64,000 bases of DNA from Chamaecyparis obtusa (GCA_027943335.1 BSBK01002929.1:1148501-1212500); one strand, 5' to 3'; shown: positions 11,946-25,315, numbered from the stretch's first letter. Notes: generated by a model from the letters alone, not told the origin. A program made the numbers and translations.

Positions 11946-13412
11946 GGGTATCCCAAGAGGATACCTTTATCTAATCTTACATCAATTTTTCCAAGATTTC
12001 CCTCATCTCTTCTGATAAAATAATTTCTTCCATAGATTCTGAAGTATTTGATAGTAGGTTCTTTACTAAACCATAGGTCCTAGGGAATGTTTGTATGATT
12101 TACTCTGATTTGCACTCTATTAAGAAAATGAATAGAAGTATGTTCTACATCTCTCTAGTAGACATTTGACATATTAGCATCCTTTAGCATTGTCTTGGCC
12201 ATCTCAACAACAATTATCTTTTTCCTTTCAACTACTCCATTTTATTGTGGAGTCCTAGGAGCATATAGTTATCTTCTAATTCAATACCTCTTACAAAAGC
12301 TATTAAATTTAGATGATGTGAGCTCTCCTCCTCTATCATATTTCAAGCACATAATCTTAGTATCCAATTGATTTTCAACCAAGCTTTTGAAAAATTTAAA
12401 TCTATCTAGAGCTTCTAATTTTTCTCTCAAAAATGTTACCCATGTCATTCTAGTATAATTGTCAATAAAAACCATGAAGTACCTTTCAAAATTAATCACT
12501 CTTGTTCTTGTAGGTCCATAGATCAATGAGTATCAGCTCCAAAGACCTTGTAGTTGAATACTTCTTAATCTCAAATGTGTTCCTAGGTTAATTTCCGATC
12601 TAATATTCTCTACAAATTGTGTTAGTGGGTCTAGTAACTTTTGGCATGTCCCTCACAACATTAGAGAAATTGATCTTCATCAGATTGTCAAAGTTAATGT
12701 GTCCCATTTTTTTGTGCCAAAGACAACATTCTTTCTTCAATTCTAAGAAGAAACTTCCTCTGTTGTTCTTCTTCAGATAGTAGACATTATTATTCTTTAT
12801 TCCCTCTGTAACAACCTTTCAAAACCTTTCTTGATTTTTAATTTTCCTCCAAGAAAACTATCTTGAAAACATTTATTGCAAAACTAGTTGAACCTAAAAT
12901 ATTTTGCCTTAATCCTTTCATATAGTAGACATCAATAGTTTTATGCTTATCATCAATTCAAATTGTTCTCTTAACACATATAGGTGCAAAGCCTTTGTCA
13001 ACAAATGACACTACTCCCCCGTTATAGTTCTCAATATGTAAACACCTTTCTGTCATCAGTCATGTGCTTTGAGAAACAAAAATTAATGATCCAAGATCTA
13101 CATTTTTTTATCGCATTTATAGTAGTGTTTTGTCTTTCAAGTATAACATTGTCCTCATCCATGATAGCTAGAAATAATACTTCATCATTTGAATCATTTT
13201 CTTCTTCATCCTCTGATGAATGAGATTCCATTACAAAAAACTTCTTATTTCCCTTATGTCTATCATCTAAATTATCATTCCTATCATATATTAAGTAGAT
13301 TTCATTCCTATTATAATTAGATTTCTCTAAAAGGACATTTAGCAACATAGTGTCCTGCTCTTCTGCAATTGAAACATTTGAAGAGTAATTTACCTTTATA
13401 TTTTCTAGATAC
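11946..13412 (-). pseudogene. Ty1/copia Gag-Pol fragment (zinc knuckle to integrase)
   Basis: Read on the minus strand from 13412. A complete zinc knuckle (CFNCRRAGHYVAKC) is followed after a frame change near 13320 by an acidic stretch and a decayed protease site (SWIINFCFSKHMT; the usual form is WIIDSGC.HHMT). Next come the integrase core (FMVFIDNYTRMTWV, LKYDRGGEL) and its C-terminal part (YFRIYGRNYF, GILLGYP). The fragment ends inside pol, where the opposite-strand LINE stops. Reverse transcriptase, RNase H and both LTRs are absent. Confidence 0.88.
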
Positions 13413-13938
13413 TGACACAAGGATAGGATGGGGAGAGGGGCCAAAGGCTCACCCTAACCAAATCCACCTTGCAGAACAACATGGGGAAGCAACAACACAC
13501 AAATAGTGAGAGAGAGAATGCAGATACTTTGTTATATTATCTTCAAATTGATTCATACATGTCAGGATATAAGGCCTTCCCAGTTTAGGCCAGATATTAC
13601 AATCAAGTACAGAAGTCCTCAAACATGCGAGGATCTGTCAACAATCTCTGATTTTCTATCTTCTATCTTCTATCCCAAAAAAAACTACTCTAAACTCTAA
13701 CCAAACAACTACATTTATACAAGAGTCAACCAAGCCAAGTCGGCCTTCAAATCCACAATCAACAGAAGGAATGACCAGATCTAGGTCCACATGCTTCCCA
13801 ATGATAGATACCAACATTAAATCCATGACCCAAATTAAATGTGCAAGTCGGCCTCAAAATAATTCCAAAACAAACAACTCGATAAGCAGGGAAACCGAGT
13901 GCCAAACAAGCATCACCATGTACCGGTAGTCCCTGACA
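13413..13938 (-). mobile_element. Possible short solo LTR or LTR fragment
   Basis: This 526-bp non-coding piece lies exactly between the copia fragment and the gypsy pol. On the minus strand it starts TGTCAGGGACTACCGG and ends CCTTGTGTCA, so it has TG..CA ends. The flanking 5 bp do not match, and no polypurine tract is visible. Confidence 0.3.
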
Positions 13939-16919
13939 ATATCAAAAAATTCTAGGTATTCCAAGATTATCAACAGATACTGGAATTTATCATGAGTGCC
14001 AACATCTTTGACAAACAAAGCATTGATGAAGAAGAAGATGAAGTAGAAGAGTTAGATGACTTGGGGATCTTAAATTTGAAGACCAACTCCATTTTGAAAG
14101 GAATGGTAGCCCTAGAAAGGATTTTTGATAAAGATGAACATGCCCGAAAAAGAGGAAAAACACCGGTAGTAGGTGGTGATGATTGTGAGCTTTACAACTT
14201 GGGCACACAACCTGAACCCAGGGAAGTTTGTATTGGTAAAGTGGGTACACCTGAAGAAAAGAAGTAGATGATCAAGCTACTCACCGAGTACAAAGATGTC
14301 ATAGCATGGAGCTATGAAGATTTGAAGAACTATGACCCCAGTGTTATCATCCACAACATCTTCTTGAATTCAGATGCTAAACCCTTTCACCAAAGGCAAA
14401 GACCGGTGAATCTTGTGATCGAACCAGTGATCCAGAAGGAGGTGCAAAAGTTTCTCGATGCGAAGATCATTTTCCCTATCCGACATTCAACTTGGGTATC
14501 CAACCTCATCCCAGTGAGAAAGAAAAGCGGGGAGGTTCAACTTTTTATGGATTTTAGAAACTTGAATAGTTCCTCTCAAAAGGACAATTACTCATTGCCA
14601 TCCCTTGACAAAGTATTATAGGTGGTTAACAGTTCCCAAATGATGTCTTTCCTAGATGGCTACTCTAGGTACAACCAAGTCACTGTAAAAGAAGAAGACC
14701 ACCTGAAAATAGCCTTCACAATGAAATGGGGGACATTTGCTTATCGTCGTATGCCATTCAGTTTGATCAACCCAGGAACTACTTTCCAATGGGCTATGGA
14801 TGAGGCGTTTAAAGGCTTGGTCAACAAATGCATTGTCATTTATATGGATGACCTCACAATTTTCTCTAGGAACCGTATTGACCACATCAAAGATCTAAGA
14901 AAGGTCATGAAAAGGTGTCGACGTTAGAGAATCTCATTAAATCCTAAGAAGTGTGTCTTTGGGGTGACTCAAGGCAAACTCCTCGGGCACATCATATCTG
15001 AGATGAGAATCTCAATTGAATTAGAGAGGGTTGAGGCTATTCTCAAATTGGTTCCTCCAAATAGTAGGAAGGAGTTGAAATCTTTCTTTCGTAAAATCAA
15101 CTTCGTCAGGAAATTCATTAGTGGGTTTGCAGAGATAGTGTGTCCGTTAAATGATATGTTGAAGAAAGATGCTAAGATTAAATGGAGAACTCAGGCTAAA
15201 GAGGCCTTTGAAGAAATCAAGACATCCATTGCCACTGCCCCAGTCCTAGTCAACCCCGATTATCTTCTACCATTCAAGGTTTATTCCTTTGCTTCAAAAA
15301 ATTCATGTGCAGGAATCTCATACAGAAGAAAGAAGGAGAAGATGAATGACCGATAGCTTTCATGAGTTGTCCCCTAAAAAATGCAGAACTCAAATATCCA
15401 AATTTGGATAAGAAATATTTTTCCTTGGTTAAGGCTGTTAAGAAATCTAGACACTATATCCTTCGAAGTAAAGTCCTTTCTATTGTTCCAGATCCAGCAG
15501 TCAAGTCCCTGTTGATGCAAAATGAACTAGGAGAATGAAGAGGGAAGTGGATGGTGATACTGTAGGAATTTGACATTGAGATACAACTAATGAACTTAGT
15601 GAGAGGTCAAGGTGTTACTAGGATGATGGTAGAAATATAACAAGGTTTGGTATGCCAGGTGTACAACCAACAAAGGAGTAGTCACTGATGTATGGTATCA
15701 AGACATAGTCTACTATTTGTTACAAAATTGTTGCCCAGATGGATTGAATGGTTCCCAAAGGAGAGCACTGAAGAATAAGAGCAATTCATACATGTTTAAA
15801 AATGGGAATCTCTACAAACACAACTATGATGGATTGTACCTACAATGTTTAGATTGAACAGAAGCTGAGCATGTTCTCATAGAATTTCATGATAAGTATG
15901 GTACTAGGCACAGATTAGCAGAAGCCACAACCCATCAGATACTAAGATCTAGCTATTACTAGCCAACTTTGTTCAAAGACACTCATGAACACGTGAGCTC
16001 TTGTCATGTTTTCCAAACCAGCGCCATTCGAGAGAAACATCCAGCGATGCCCCTACAACCAGTGTATGAAGTGCACCCATTTGCCCAATGGGGGTTGGAT
16101 TTTTTGGGAATGATCAATCCTCCATCCTTTGTAGGCCACTGATACATCTTGACTGCAATCGATTACTACACACGCTAGACAGAGGTAGAGGTTATGAATA
16201 ATTGTACCACTTAGGTGATCACCAAATTCCTAGAAGAGTTCATCATCACAAGGTTTGGCATGCCATTTTTATTGGTATGTGATAATGCCCCCTACTTTTC
16301 ATTTGCAAGTCTCATTCAATTAGCCTTCGAAAACCAGGTAATTCTAAAATTCTCATCCAATTACTACCCGTAAGGGAACAGAGTTGCTAAGTCAACTAAC
16401 AAGAACTTAACAAGGGTAATCAAGCGCCACTTGGATGATAATCCTAGAGACTGGCACACTCAGTTGAAGTATACTCTATGGACGGATCGAGTGAGAATTA
16501 AGAATGCTTTGGGGACCTCTCCCTACCAGATGGTCTATGGTCTGTAGCCCATTTTTTTGATGAACCTAAAAATCCCTATTCTGAGATTCATGGATCAATA
16601 TGTTGAGGGTGAGGACTGGGTGCAGATTCATTTGATGAACTTACTGGACCTTGAATAGAAAAGAACTATGGCTCTAGAACATGTAGCCAAACACCAAGCT
16701 ATTGTCAAGCGGTGGTTTGATAAAAGAGCAACCATAAAAGCCTTCAGAATTTCTAATTTGGTTCTAATGTGGGACAAAGCAAAAGAAAAACTGGGCAGCC
16801 ATACCAAATTTCAACATTTATGGATAGGCGCTTTCCAGATCACGGAAATCCTGGGAGAAAATACCTTTCAAATTAGTTCTCTTGATGGAGAATTAGTCCC
16901 ATTGCTAGTCAACGACTAG
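13939..16919 (+). pseudogene. Ty3/gypsy (Tat-like) pol: reverse transcriptase, RNase H, integrase
   Basis: One frame can be followed from about 13950 to 15356 across stops. It contains a protease-RT linker (QDYQQILEFI), RT blocks (IFPIRHSTWVSNLIPVRKK, MSFLDGYSRYNQ, FAYRRMPFSL), the catalytic YMDD at 14841-14852, and the RT end/RNase H start. Decayed RNase H sequence follows to about 15660. Integrase runs about 15700-16919: HDKYG...H zinc region, QWGLDFLG, VCDNAPYF, and the C-terminal block ending LDGELVPLLVND. The catalytic glutamate of the VAESTNK-type motif reads lysine (AAG at 16389-16391). There are stops near 14265, 14619, 14925 and 15354, and several more in integrase. No gag was found to the left. 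Confidence 0.92.
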
Positions 16920-18390
16920 TTTTTGAAGCATTATTTTGGGTCTTTACTGGCCCTTTGTATAATATTGTATATTCTTGTAATTTAGTGTCTTTTTCTTTGT
17001 TTTCTTTTGGTCTTGTCATCCGCATCTTTTTGTTGGGTCTTTGTTTGTTGGGGGTAAGTGCCTTCTCAAGTTTTAATGGTCCTCACTAGGTAGTCCAAGC
17101 AAGAGATAAGGGTTCTCCTTTGCCAAACTCTTTGATGTAGTTTTGTCTTGCAGCGAGTCAGATATAGTGATAAGAAGTAAGACATTTTCTTTTCAGACTT
17201 CTCAAAAGGGTTCATCAAAACCAACCATCCTCAACACTAACACACATTTAAAAGAGGGATCCTGAGTCACGAGCCTCTCATGATAGGATGTCGGTTAGAT
17301 TCAGGAAATGCCTATGGTCACGAAGGAAGCCAAGAGTCAGAACCTTATCCTAACTGGAACACAGACTAAAAGAAAAGAGCAAGAAAGCAAAAGAGGAATG
17401 CATAAAGACGAGATTAACAATGGAATGCTCAAAGCCAGGGTAGCACAATCTAAGCGTTGCCTTGGTTTCAAAAGAAAAAAAGAGATTAAAGAGAAAAGAA
17501 ATGATATTTGACAAAGCCATAAGGATGTATCAAAGTAGCAGATGTTGAATGAAATCAAAGGCAAATTATTCAAAACACAATGGTTCAAAAGAATCAGTTT
17601 TAAAAACTAACACAAATCAAGTCTAAGAGCCGTCCAAAGAAGTTTAAAACTTCTAAACAAAGATCATCTGTAGTAGAGGAAGGGTGGTTTTAGCAACCTC
17701 TACCAGGGAAATAAACACTTGCCTCGTAGTAGAGCAAGGTTAAACTGACTTTTGGCTAACTTCAGATTGGTGGGCAGTGATCTAGCGATGATTGGTTGAT
17801 GATCAGCAGAGGCTTACAGTGAAGGATTCTTGGGAAATTTTAATACACATGCTCACACACTAGATGAAGTTATTATGATGATTCTTAATCTTGATGATGA
17901 TGAGAAAACTACTCAAACTGAAGATCTTATGCTTGGTTCACTGTAAGATAGGATTGTTTCAAGGTAGAGTGGCTCTGGGAAACTCAGGTTGTTTCCCTTT
18001 CTTTTGTTGGGGCTATTTGTTGTGGTCCCACAACCACGCTCCCCTTTTAGCTTTTTAGCTTGAGGGGCCCCTTGAAGCTTTTTGCTTATCTTTTGGTTTC
18101 CTATTTGTTGTCCTTTTTTTTAAAAAAAGTTTTCTTTGTTTTCAGTCTTGTCACACTTCCGCACTTTCAGATGTCTGAAAGTGTGAAAGTCCAAAAAGAT
18201 AGTAGGCTAGGCCAGTGCTCAATCCTTAGGCACTTTTGACCCTGACAGTTTTTGGACTTTTGGAGGTCCAAAGTTTCAGAGGTCCGGCTCCCCAAAAGGG
18301 AGTCGGCCTTTCAGAGTTTTGGCCTTTCAGAGGTTCGACACAACTGAAAGGCCAATCGATGGGCTGATGATGTTAGCCGCCAGAATTGTC
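16920..18390. other. Spacer between gypsy pol and the long ORF
   Basis: Non-coding. It includes 18120-18360, where TTTCAGAGGTCC, GGCCTTTCAG and similar words recur many times, together with a short inverted pair (TTTCAGA..TCTGAAA) near 18165. It may contain LTR or promoter sequence for the ORF that follows. Confidence 0.45.
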
Positions 18391-18400
18391 TATATAAGGC
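18391..18400 (+). promoter_or_regulatory. TATA box ahead of the long ORF
   Basis: TATATAAGGC follows a GC-richer stretch and precedes a CT-rich leader-like region (18420-18590). The next ATG with a long frame is at 19332, directly after a splice-acceptor-like TTGCTCTTTACAG. Together these suggest a separate transcription unit with a 5' intron. Confidence 0.5.
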
Positions 18401-19331
18401 ATAGCGATTTTTTATAACTCACATTTTCGCTCTCGCCTGACATCTTTTTCAAAGGTTTTTGCATGTCGCTTGCTGCCCATTTGTTTTCTTGATCTCTTTT
18501 CTTTGTCGGCATCCACCAACGTCCTATAGGTTGGTTTCTTCTCTCTTCCTCTCTTTTTCTATCACTTCCCTCTTATTTTGGTCGTTAACTAGGGTTTCTT
18601 TCTTTCATTGGTCTTAATTAGGGTTTTGTAGTTCTTGGCCTTTTCGGCCTCTCGTTTAGGGTTAGGGTCTTTTGTCAGGCCTAGTTCAACCTCGGGGGTC
18701 ATGAGGTAGTCCCCTCTCATCCCCTCAGTGAGTTTGTGGTCAAACTTGTCATCAGACTCATTTTCGAGTCTGATTGTCCAAACTCTAGTTTCAGACCTTC
18801 GCAATCTGAAACCTCTGAACTTGCAAAGTTTCAATGAATTTCCTAAGTGCTCAATAGTTTTTGACTTTTCGATGTTGTCGCACACCAAAACATCTTGTCC
18901 TCTGAAACTTCTAACCCAAAGGACCTGAGCCTTTCACTCAATCGCCTAAGTGCCAAGTTTTAGCCTTTTTGGCCTTTCACACGTCGAAGATCTATCTTCT
19001 TCGACTCGCCGAAAAAAATTTCATAGGATCGAACATTAGAAAACAAACAACGTTGAGGGTGTCTTCAGTGATTCATATTTTTTGGCCTACGAAGGTCTCA
19101 CACCTCTGATTCGCTGAAGGACTAAAAATAGAGTTTTTTAAAGACTTCATCATGAGCCTCTTTTTGCATTTTCAGCCTTTTCAGACCTTTCAGAGGTCTC
19201 ACACCTCCAAAGGTCCAAAAGGCTGAAAATGTCTCCTGTGGCCTTTTTTGAACTTAATTTTTTTAGTGTGCTTTATTTTTTTGAGATTTTCCTATCCTGT
19301 TACTGATTCATGGTTCTTGCTCTTTACAGGA
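18401..19331 (+). other. Putative leader and 5' intron of the long ORF
   Basis: CT-rich leader at 18420-18590, then repeated CAGACCTTTCAGAGGT-like words at 18780-19220, then a pyrimidine-rich tract ending CTTTACAG at 19322-19329. The donor was not fixed; several GT sites are possible near 18530-18560. No protein-coding signal was found. Confidence 0.4.
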
Positions 19332-22300
19332 ATGGCCGAGAAAGTAGTAGCATCACTAGCCATGAAATATCAATTCAAGGGGTACCATCCAGCCTCGAAG
19401 GTGACTAACTTGCATGCCGACATCACAGACACAGACATTGGAAATGTAAGCTAGAATGATTACTTAACAAAGTGTGCCCAACCAATGGGACACTCAGAAG
19501 ATTGCACTTCATTGGTGCACTACTCCCTGGTGAACGCATCGGCTCATCCAGTCTCTATCCTATCTTCAGACCTTATCAATACTTTACCTGGTCACTATGA
19601 ACCTGATGAGTGGATGGTAAGGAATAGTGTTGGAGAAGTGGTCTTGGATCTAAGGCTAGATAACATAGAGGATGTCTTCCACTTGCCTAAAGGGGTTGAC
19701 AAGTTCTTCAATTTTCATCTCAATAAAGGGATGGAATTCTACAATAAGGATGTCTCTAGGGCTCATAGCATCGTAAATAATGAATACTTGATGTAGCCCA
19801 TGCCAAAGAAAAAACTAGACATAATTGACATGAGGAGGGGGTACATGTAAGAAGGTATCCAAGCTGCAATCACAATGATCAACAAGGTTTACGGGTTTGC
19901 AAAATCTAGTCAGTTGGAACCTTGGATGATCATGCTCATCCAGAAGATAAGGGAAAGACAAGCAAGGTTCGACTAGGCTACCATTCTGAGTGATAATATT
20001 GATGAGCAGTTGGTCCGAGTAAAGACTGATCCCCATTTCTACATGATGTCCTATGTTGTCTACTTGCTAGCTACCAAGGTAGTGTATCCAGGTTTGACCA
20101 AGGTTGGTGCAATGGGAGATCAGAACACCTGGCCATTTACACTGTATCCTCAATTGGTGAGGAAGGATTTTTACACACATAACATCCCATACTTCTGAAT
20201 TATCAATGATGCCTTTGTGTTCGCTATCATATGCTCTATTGAAGGAGGTTGTGCAAAAAGGATGTCCACCGAAGCTGCTACCAAAATAAAGGCCCTTGGG
20301 GCATTCTACATACAATTCTGGACTTTCACATACATTCGGGTGGCAGGAAGCACCCTGGCACCAAAGAAGCTACCCAAGTACCCTTCAGATAGAGTTGTCC
20401 TCCTGGAGATAGCAAGGCAGCTATCTAATGCATATGAACACATAAAACATAAGAAGAAGCACTGCTGGGACTTCACCATTTCTATAGGCCCTCACTATGT
20501 TCCAAATATGAAGGTCTAAAAATCTCTAACCTGGGAATGGGATGAATTCCCACTGCCAACCTACAATTTGGTAAGACCTCACTTTGATCCTATCGACACA
20601 TTCAACCATATAATGGGGAGGCATTACATGATTGAATCACATATTGAAGACCACTGGGCAAACTATGTGGATGATTACAAGGTGAGAATCTATGACTATT
20701 GTTGGATGTGTTTGGCGCTAGCACAAACCGCTCTTTCATTAAGAATCCCTCAAAAGGTGAAGGATGCTGATTCTGAGGACATATTAGATTCCATCTACAA
20801 CATAGACAAGGTGTATACAAGGGCTATCCTGAATGCAGAGGTGGACAGAGATGAGAATGATGATATTGAGTTCAGAGCCCAGCATGTGGTCAAGGTGACC
20901 AAAGCATGGATTGCCCATCTGTTTCCCATGAAACCAGTACCTATGAAACAAATCCTAGGACAACCCTCTAGAGAAAAGAAGAAGGGAGAAAAGTTCCTAA
21001 AACCACATTTCATAGAGGCTACTCCTCTAAAGCTAGAAATGTATACAGGCATGAATGACCAATTGCATATGGTCCATTCACTCACTCAAAGAAGGTTAAG
21101 ACCAGGATGATGGGAAGTATTGTGCCACTAGATGTGCCTTCATCCAGCGACCATGATTCTCCTAGTGTGGCCAAGAAAACAAAGTTCAATATCATAGGAC
21201 CCAAGCCGACTGGAGTAATCAAGGGCCATGTCTACAAAAGAAAGAAAGGCTCCATGCCTAGACAAATGGATACCCTACTGGAAGATGATGAGTATGAGCT
21301 ATATGAAGTACCTCTTAGTAGGAGAACCTGGTCTGCGACATTTATGAAGAAGAGAAGAATAGTGAATGATGATCCAGAAGATACCAAAGGGGCAACTCAA
21401 GAAGAGCCCATAAACCTAGATGCCTTTGGTGATGATGAATTTGATATCAATGATTTTGTAGGGCTACGTGGTTTACAGGAATCTGAACAACAGGGTCTAG
21501 TCCAAGGGGAGTTGGTAACTTTTGACTCTTTTCCCACATAATTCATTGTTCCACATAGCAAGATAAGAGAGAAAGCTTCGCAAGGGTCATAAGAGCCAAA
21601 TGCAAAAGAGATGGCTAAAGTGCAAAAGGAAGCCACAAAGACAAAAAATGAATCTTCCATTGGGGTCACTTCTAAGGAAGATACAATTACACAAGTCCCT
21701 TTGGTCACACAAGTTCCCACTTTTCTGCCTCCGCCTTCACCTCCACCTACGCATCCAACTCCACCCCCACTTTCACATCAAACACCACCTACCACTCCAC
21801 TTCCCCCTCTAGTATCAACCACTCCACTGCCCGAACAACCTCTTCCATTTCATGTTCCCATGCCAACTCCACCTCTGCCTTGAATGCCTTCACCGCATCC
21901 TTTTGTCACTCCCACTCCTCCAAATGTCCAAACCAAAATAGTGCCATCAAGCTCTCAAGAGCCTGAGAAGGATACAAAGGTAGCTCATGAGTAGAAAGTC
22001 AAAGAAGAGAACATAGGATCTAAGGGGATGGCTAACAAAGGAGAATCATAGGCTAAAAAAGAGCCACACACTGAGGAGGAGAAACAACAAACTGATACAG
22101 AGGAACAAACGACTGATGAACAATAAATAACTGACGAAGAAGAGCAAACATAGGAGGAGGGTGAGCCGAATACTATGGAGGAACAAGAAATAGAAAAGGG
22201 AGAGGAGAGTCAAGAAGAGATGGAGACCAAGCGTCCAACAACTTCCTCCGCTTTGGCAGTTCCATATGAGCCTTTAAATTCCTTTTCAAAGCCCACCTAG

Positions 22301-23479
22301 TTCATAAAAGAAATATAGTTGAGGGTCAGAGTATACACAGATGATGAGGCTGATATGGCTTCATTAGGGCAAGCATTCCACCAAACAACATCAATCACCC
22401 AAGCAAGAACACTATCTTAAATAACATAGGATCAAGCAGGTAGGTGGAAGGCATAGGTGGCTGTTCCCATGATGGATGTTAGTACAAGTGAAATCACTCC
22501 AGATGACTATGTGTTGGAGGAGGTAGACTTGGGAGAACCAACCAGAGAGGGAAGCAAAACTTTGGCTACTCTCAGACTAAAACATGCCCTTGGTTTCATG
22601 GACAAGGATGAGGAGAAAATGAAGGCTTTGATGGAGCAAAATGAAGCTATGAAGAGATTTATTTTGAAGACAACTAGTCCCATTGACCCTGATAACCCTG
22701 AGGCCTCATTACAGGAAATTTTGGAGAAGAGGCGGGAAGTTAGTATAGATGTTCCACATTCTTTTGTGCAGGCATGTGCGGATTGGAAATAAGATTTTGA
22801 GCAATTTGTGAAGGTAGCCCTCAAGAAGATTCTGAGACCTCTCTGGAGCATTCTTCAAGGAGTCATGTCTTTAGTGGAGATCATGAGTGAGGAGGACGGT
22901 TTAGAGGAGACAATCTGAAATTGGCAAAAGGTGTTGGATAGCTTAGTAATAATAAGGAAGCAACACTTCCAGCTCTTAGTTAAGATATATGAAGGGTTGG
23001 AGCTAGATAGTTTTAAAGAATGGATCCAAGAAATAATAGGAGCTTTAACTACCTTTGAAAAGGTATTCAAAAGATTGGATAAAAGGAGAGATGACAGTAT
23101 GCTCTTCGTAAAGGAATTACATGAGTTCTTTGATGGTTTAGACTTGGATTTGTATGATGAGGATGATGACAAAACAATGCACTCTATGAACGCCATTGTC
23201 AATCAATATCTAAGTATATTCAGAGGGGTCAAGACAAAGGAGGATCTCCAACATATGTTTTATCAAAAGGAGGAAATCCAGAAAATGCTGTCTCGAGAAG
23301 AAGAAATACAAGGTATCGCAAGTGAATTGTTTACCTTCCGAGATAAGTAGCAGGAGTTCCTTAAAGGGCTTAAAATGGTAGATTTCAAAGAGGTAGTAGA
23401 GATTGTAGATAGGTTCTGGAAGACCCATCTAGAAGTGCTTCCTAGTCAAATTTTGGTGCAGGGAAAAATGCAGTTTTGA
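19332..23479 (+). pseudogene. Very long ORF of unknown function, probably an extra gene of a gypsy element
   Basis: One frame runs from ATG 19332 (MAEKVVASLAMKYQFKGYHP) to about 21080, then continues in another frame to TGA 23477-23479, about 1,380 codons in all. The first 580 residues look globular (DEWMVRNSVGEVVLDLRLDN, then VFHLPKGVDKFF) and loosely resemble plant-transposon proteins of the plant-mobile-domain kind; I cannot name a family with confidence. Next come a basic/acidic part (21107-21541), a proline-rich part (21710-21880), a Glu/Gln/Lys-rich part (22000-22230) and a charged, helix-prone tail (22457-23470). Premature stops lie near 19453, 19795, 19848, 19976, 20197, 20518, 21540, 21882 and 23348. 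It follows gypsy pol on the same strand, as extra ORFs do in Tat-like elements. An env-like label is not supported. Confidence 0.6.
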
Positions 23480-24856
23480 CACTTAGCCATTTTTGTAGAG
23501 CCTATTTTTCGTTGTTTTGGCCCTACCGAATTTTCGGCCTCCAAAAGTTCGAAGTCTGAAATTTTGGAGATGGAGGACTTAACACTTAGTCATTTTTGGA
23601 ACTTGGTTTTTTTAGACCAACTGTCGGGATTTGGGCATTTTTTCTCACGTCCGAAGTTTAACTCCAGTTGTCTCAGAGTTGATTTTCTAGTTGACTAGGC
23701 TTCTTTTTGGGGGTCGTTCCTACATGATTTTGGGATCTCTTCTAGTTGGGTCCACGTGGAGAAGTTGTAGCCAAAGATCAAGGGCGGAGACATGGAGATT
23801 ATCAAGAGCATGCATGAGTTCTAGCTCCATTTTTGAGTTATTTAATGCATGATTTATTCAAAGCTTTGTAATGCACAAGGTTTAATTTCATGCTAGGGTA
23901 GTTTAACCAAGTTTTAGAAGTAGTTTCATTAATGAAATCTCTTGTTTAGATTTACTTTCAAGTTTTAGTTGCAGCCAAACCATAGCTATGAAAATAAGAG
24001 CAGGGCTCTATAAATTATAATAAAATGATGTAATGAGGGTCGATTTGATCATTAATACTATACATATAGTTGGTGCTTCATTCATGGTGTGATTCTTTTG
24101 CTATCTATGCAAAATTTATGAATGTGTGAATTTCTCATTCCTTTATTTCAAAGAGTCAATTGGTTGTTTATTGATTTCAAGTCTGCAATCTATTAGTTCG
24201 GTGTTTGTTGGTATTGCATTGTTGTGTTGCAATGAATTTCTAAGAAGATTATTCTTTGGTGCTTGAAGATTAACTTGTCTCACATGTGTGCACATCTGAG
24301 GTGGCTTCATGATCTAATGAGTTTTGACTTATTCTATGTCTGTGTTTGATCAATTCCATTGATGATTGCATCCATTTAGTTGAAGATTGTGACATGATCT
24401 GATCTCTATTTTGTGGGTTTCTTCATCTTCTTGGTTATTTAATTCGCATGGTGGTGTGATGCTAGCATATGTCCATTAGGTTTCTTTTTGACAATTTCAT
24501 TAATCTCTTGTTACCTTATCTTTCTTGACCCTCCTTCCAAGTTATTTTCAGTAGATCAATTAAATTAGCATTATTTTCATTTCTAAATCTGAAAATCAAA
24601 TAAAAAAGAGAAATATTATGGTTTCCTAAAGTTTGTTTTACAGTTTCCCTTGAGAGAAGAACTAGAAAAGGTCTCCTTGTTAACATATTCATATTTGTCT
24701 TTCGTTGAGCTATCCAAGTGGTTGAGACCCAGCCAGAAGGAACCTTGAGATTGATTCCATTAGTCTTCCAAGAGGGGAATTTTCTCTTGTAAATTCCTAG
24801 CCGTTGTCTTCATGTAAAAATGATCGTCAACAATATTGTCACATAATAGTATCATC
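23480..24856. other. Non-coding, perhaps 3' end and LTR remnants of the gypsy element
   Basis: The words CACTTAG(C/T)CATTTTTG occur twice near 23480 and 23585. CTCTATAAATTATAATAAAATG near 24009 could be a TATA or poly(A) region. No polypurine tract/LTR junction was identified, so the element's end remains unplaced. Confidence 0.35.
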
Positions 24857-25160
24857 CTAGAACAAGTGTTGCACCTCTGTCATCTCTACGGTGGCTCCGA
24901 CCTTGTACTCTACTCGTAAGCCCATTAATGGAACATGAAGAATCCTCCAGACATTCTCTGGAGTGACAGTCATCTCACCAGTAGGAAGGTGGAAGGTGTT
25001 GTTCTCTAAATGCCATCTCTCGGCAAGCACAGTCAACAAACCTTAATTCACCTGAATATCGAGCAAATTGGCAAGAATCCATAGCCCACATTGAGCAATC
25101 ACTCACATCTCAACAGGAGTGAGATGCTTGTGATGATCTAACACCTGCATTGGTCTAGGG
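24857..25160 (-). pseudogene. Plant mobile domain (aminotransferase-like) fragment, antisense
   Basis: On the minus strand the frame gives LDHHKHLTPVEM, a stop, AQCGLWILANLLDIQV, a stop, then LAERWHLENNTFHLPTGEMT and VWRILHVPL. The words ERWH..TNTFHLP.GEMT and V.RILG/HVPL mark the plant mobile domain, found in transposons and in proteins derived from them. Only the N-terminal half of one domain is present. It lies about 1.8 kb before a plus-strand polypurine tract and LTR, so it is antisense to that element. Confidence 0.8.
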
Positions 25161-25315
25161 GAATGAAAAGACACAAAACTAAACTGGGACTGCACACAAG
25201 AAAAAGGGGCACTATATTAGCATTAGACATGAAACATTGAAGTAAAATCACCTAAAAAGGTCAAGCATACAAGCAAAATTGACTCAAATTTCAAAGTAGA
25301 CCAAATGAGATCCTA

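Noticed and set aside
19332..23479. Long ORF as an envelope gene
   Set aside because: No signal peptide, fusion segment or convincing membrane anchor was seen; the tail is charged and helical.
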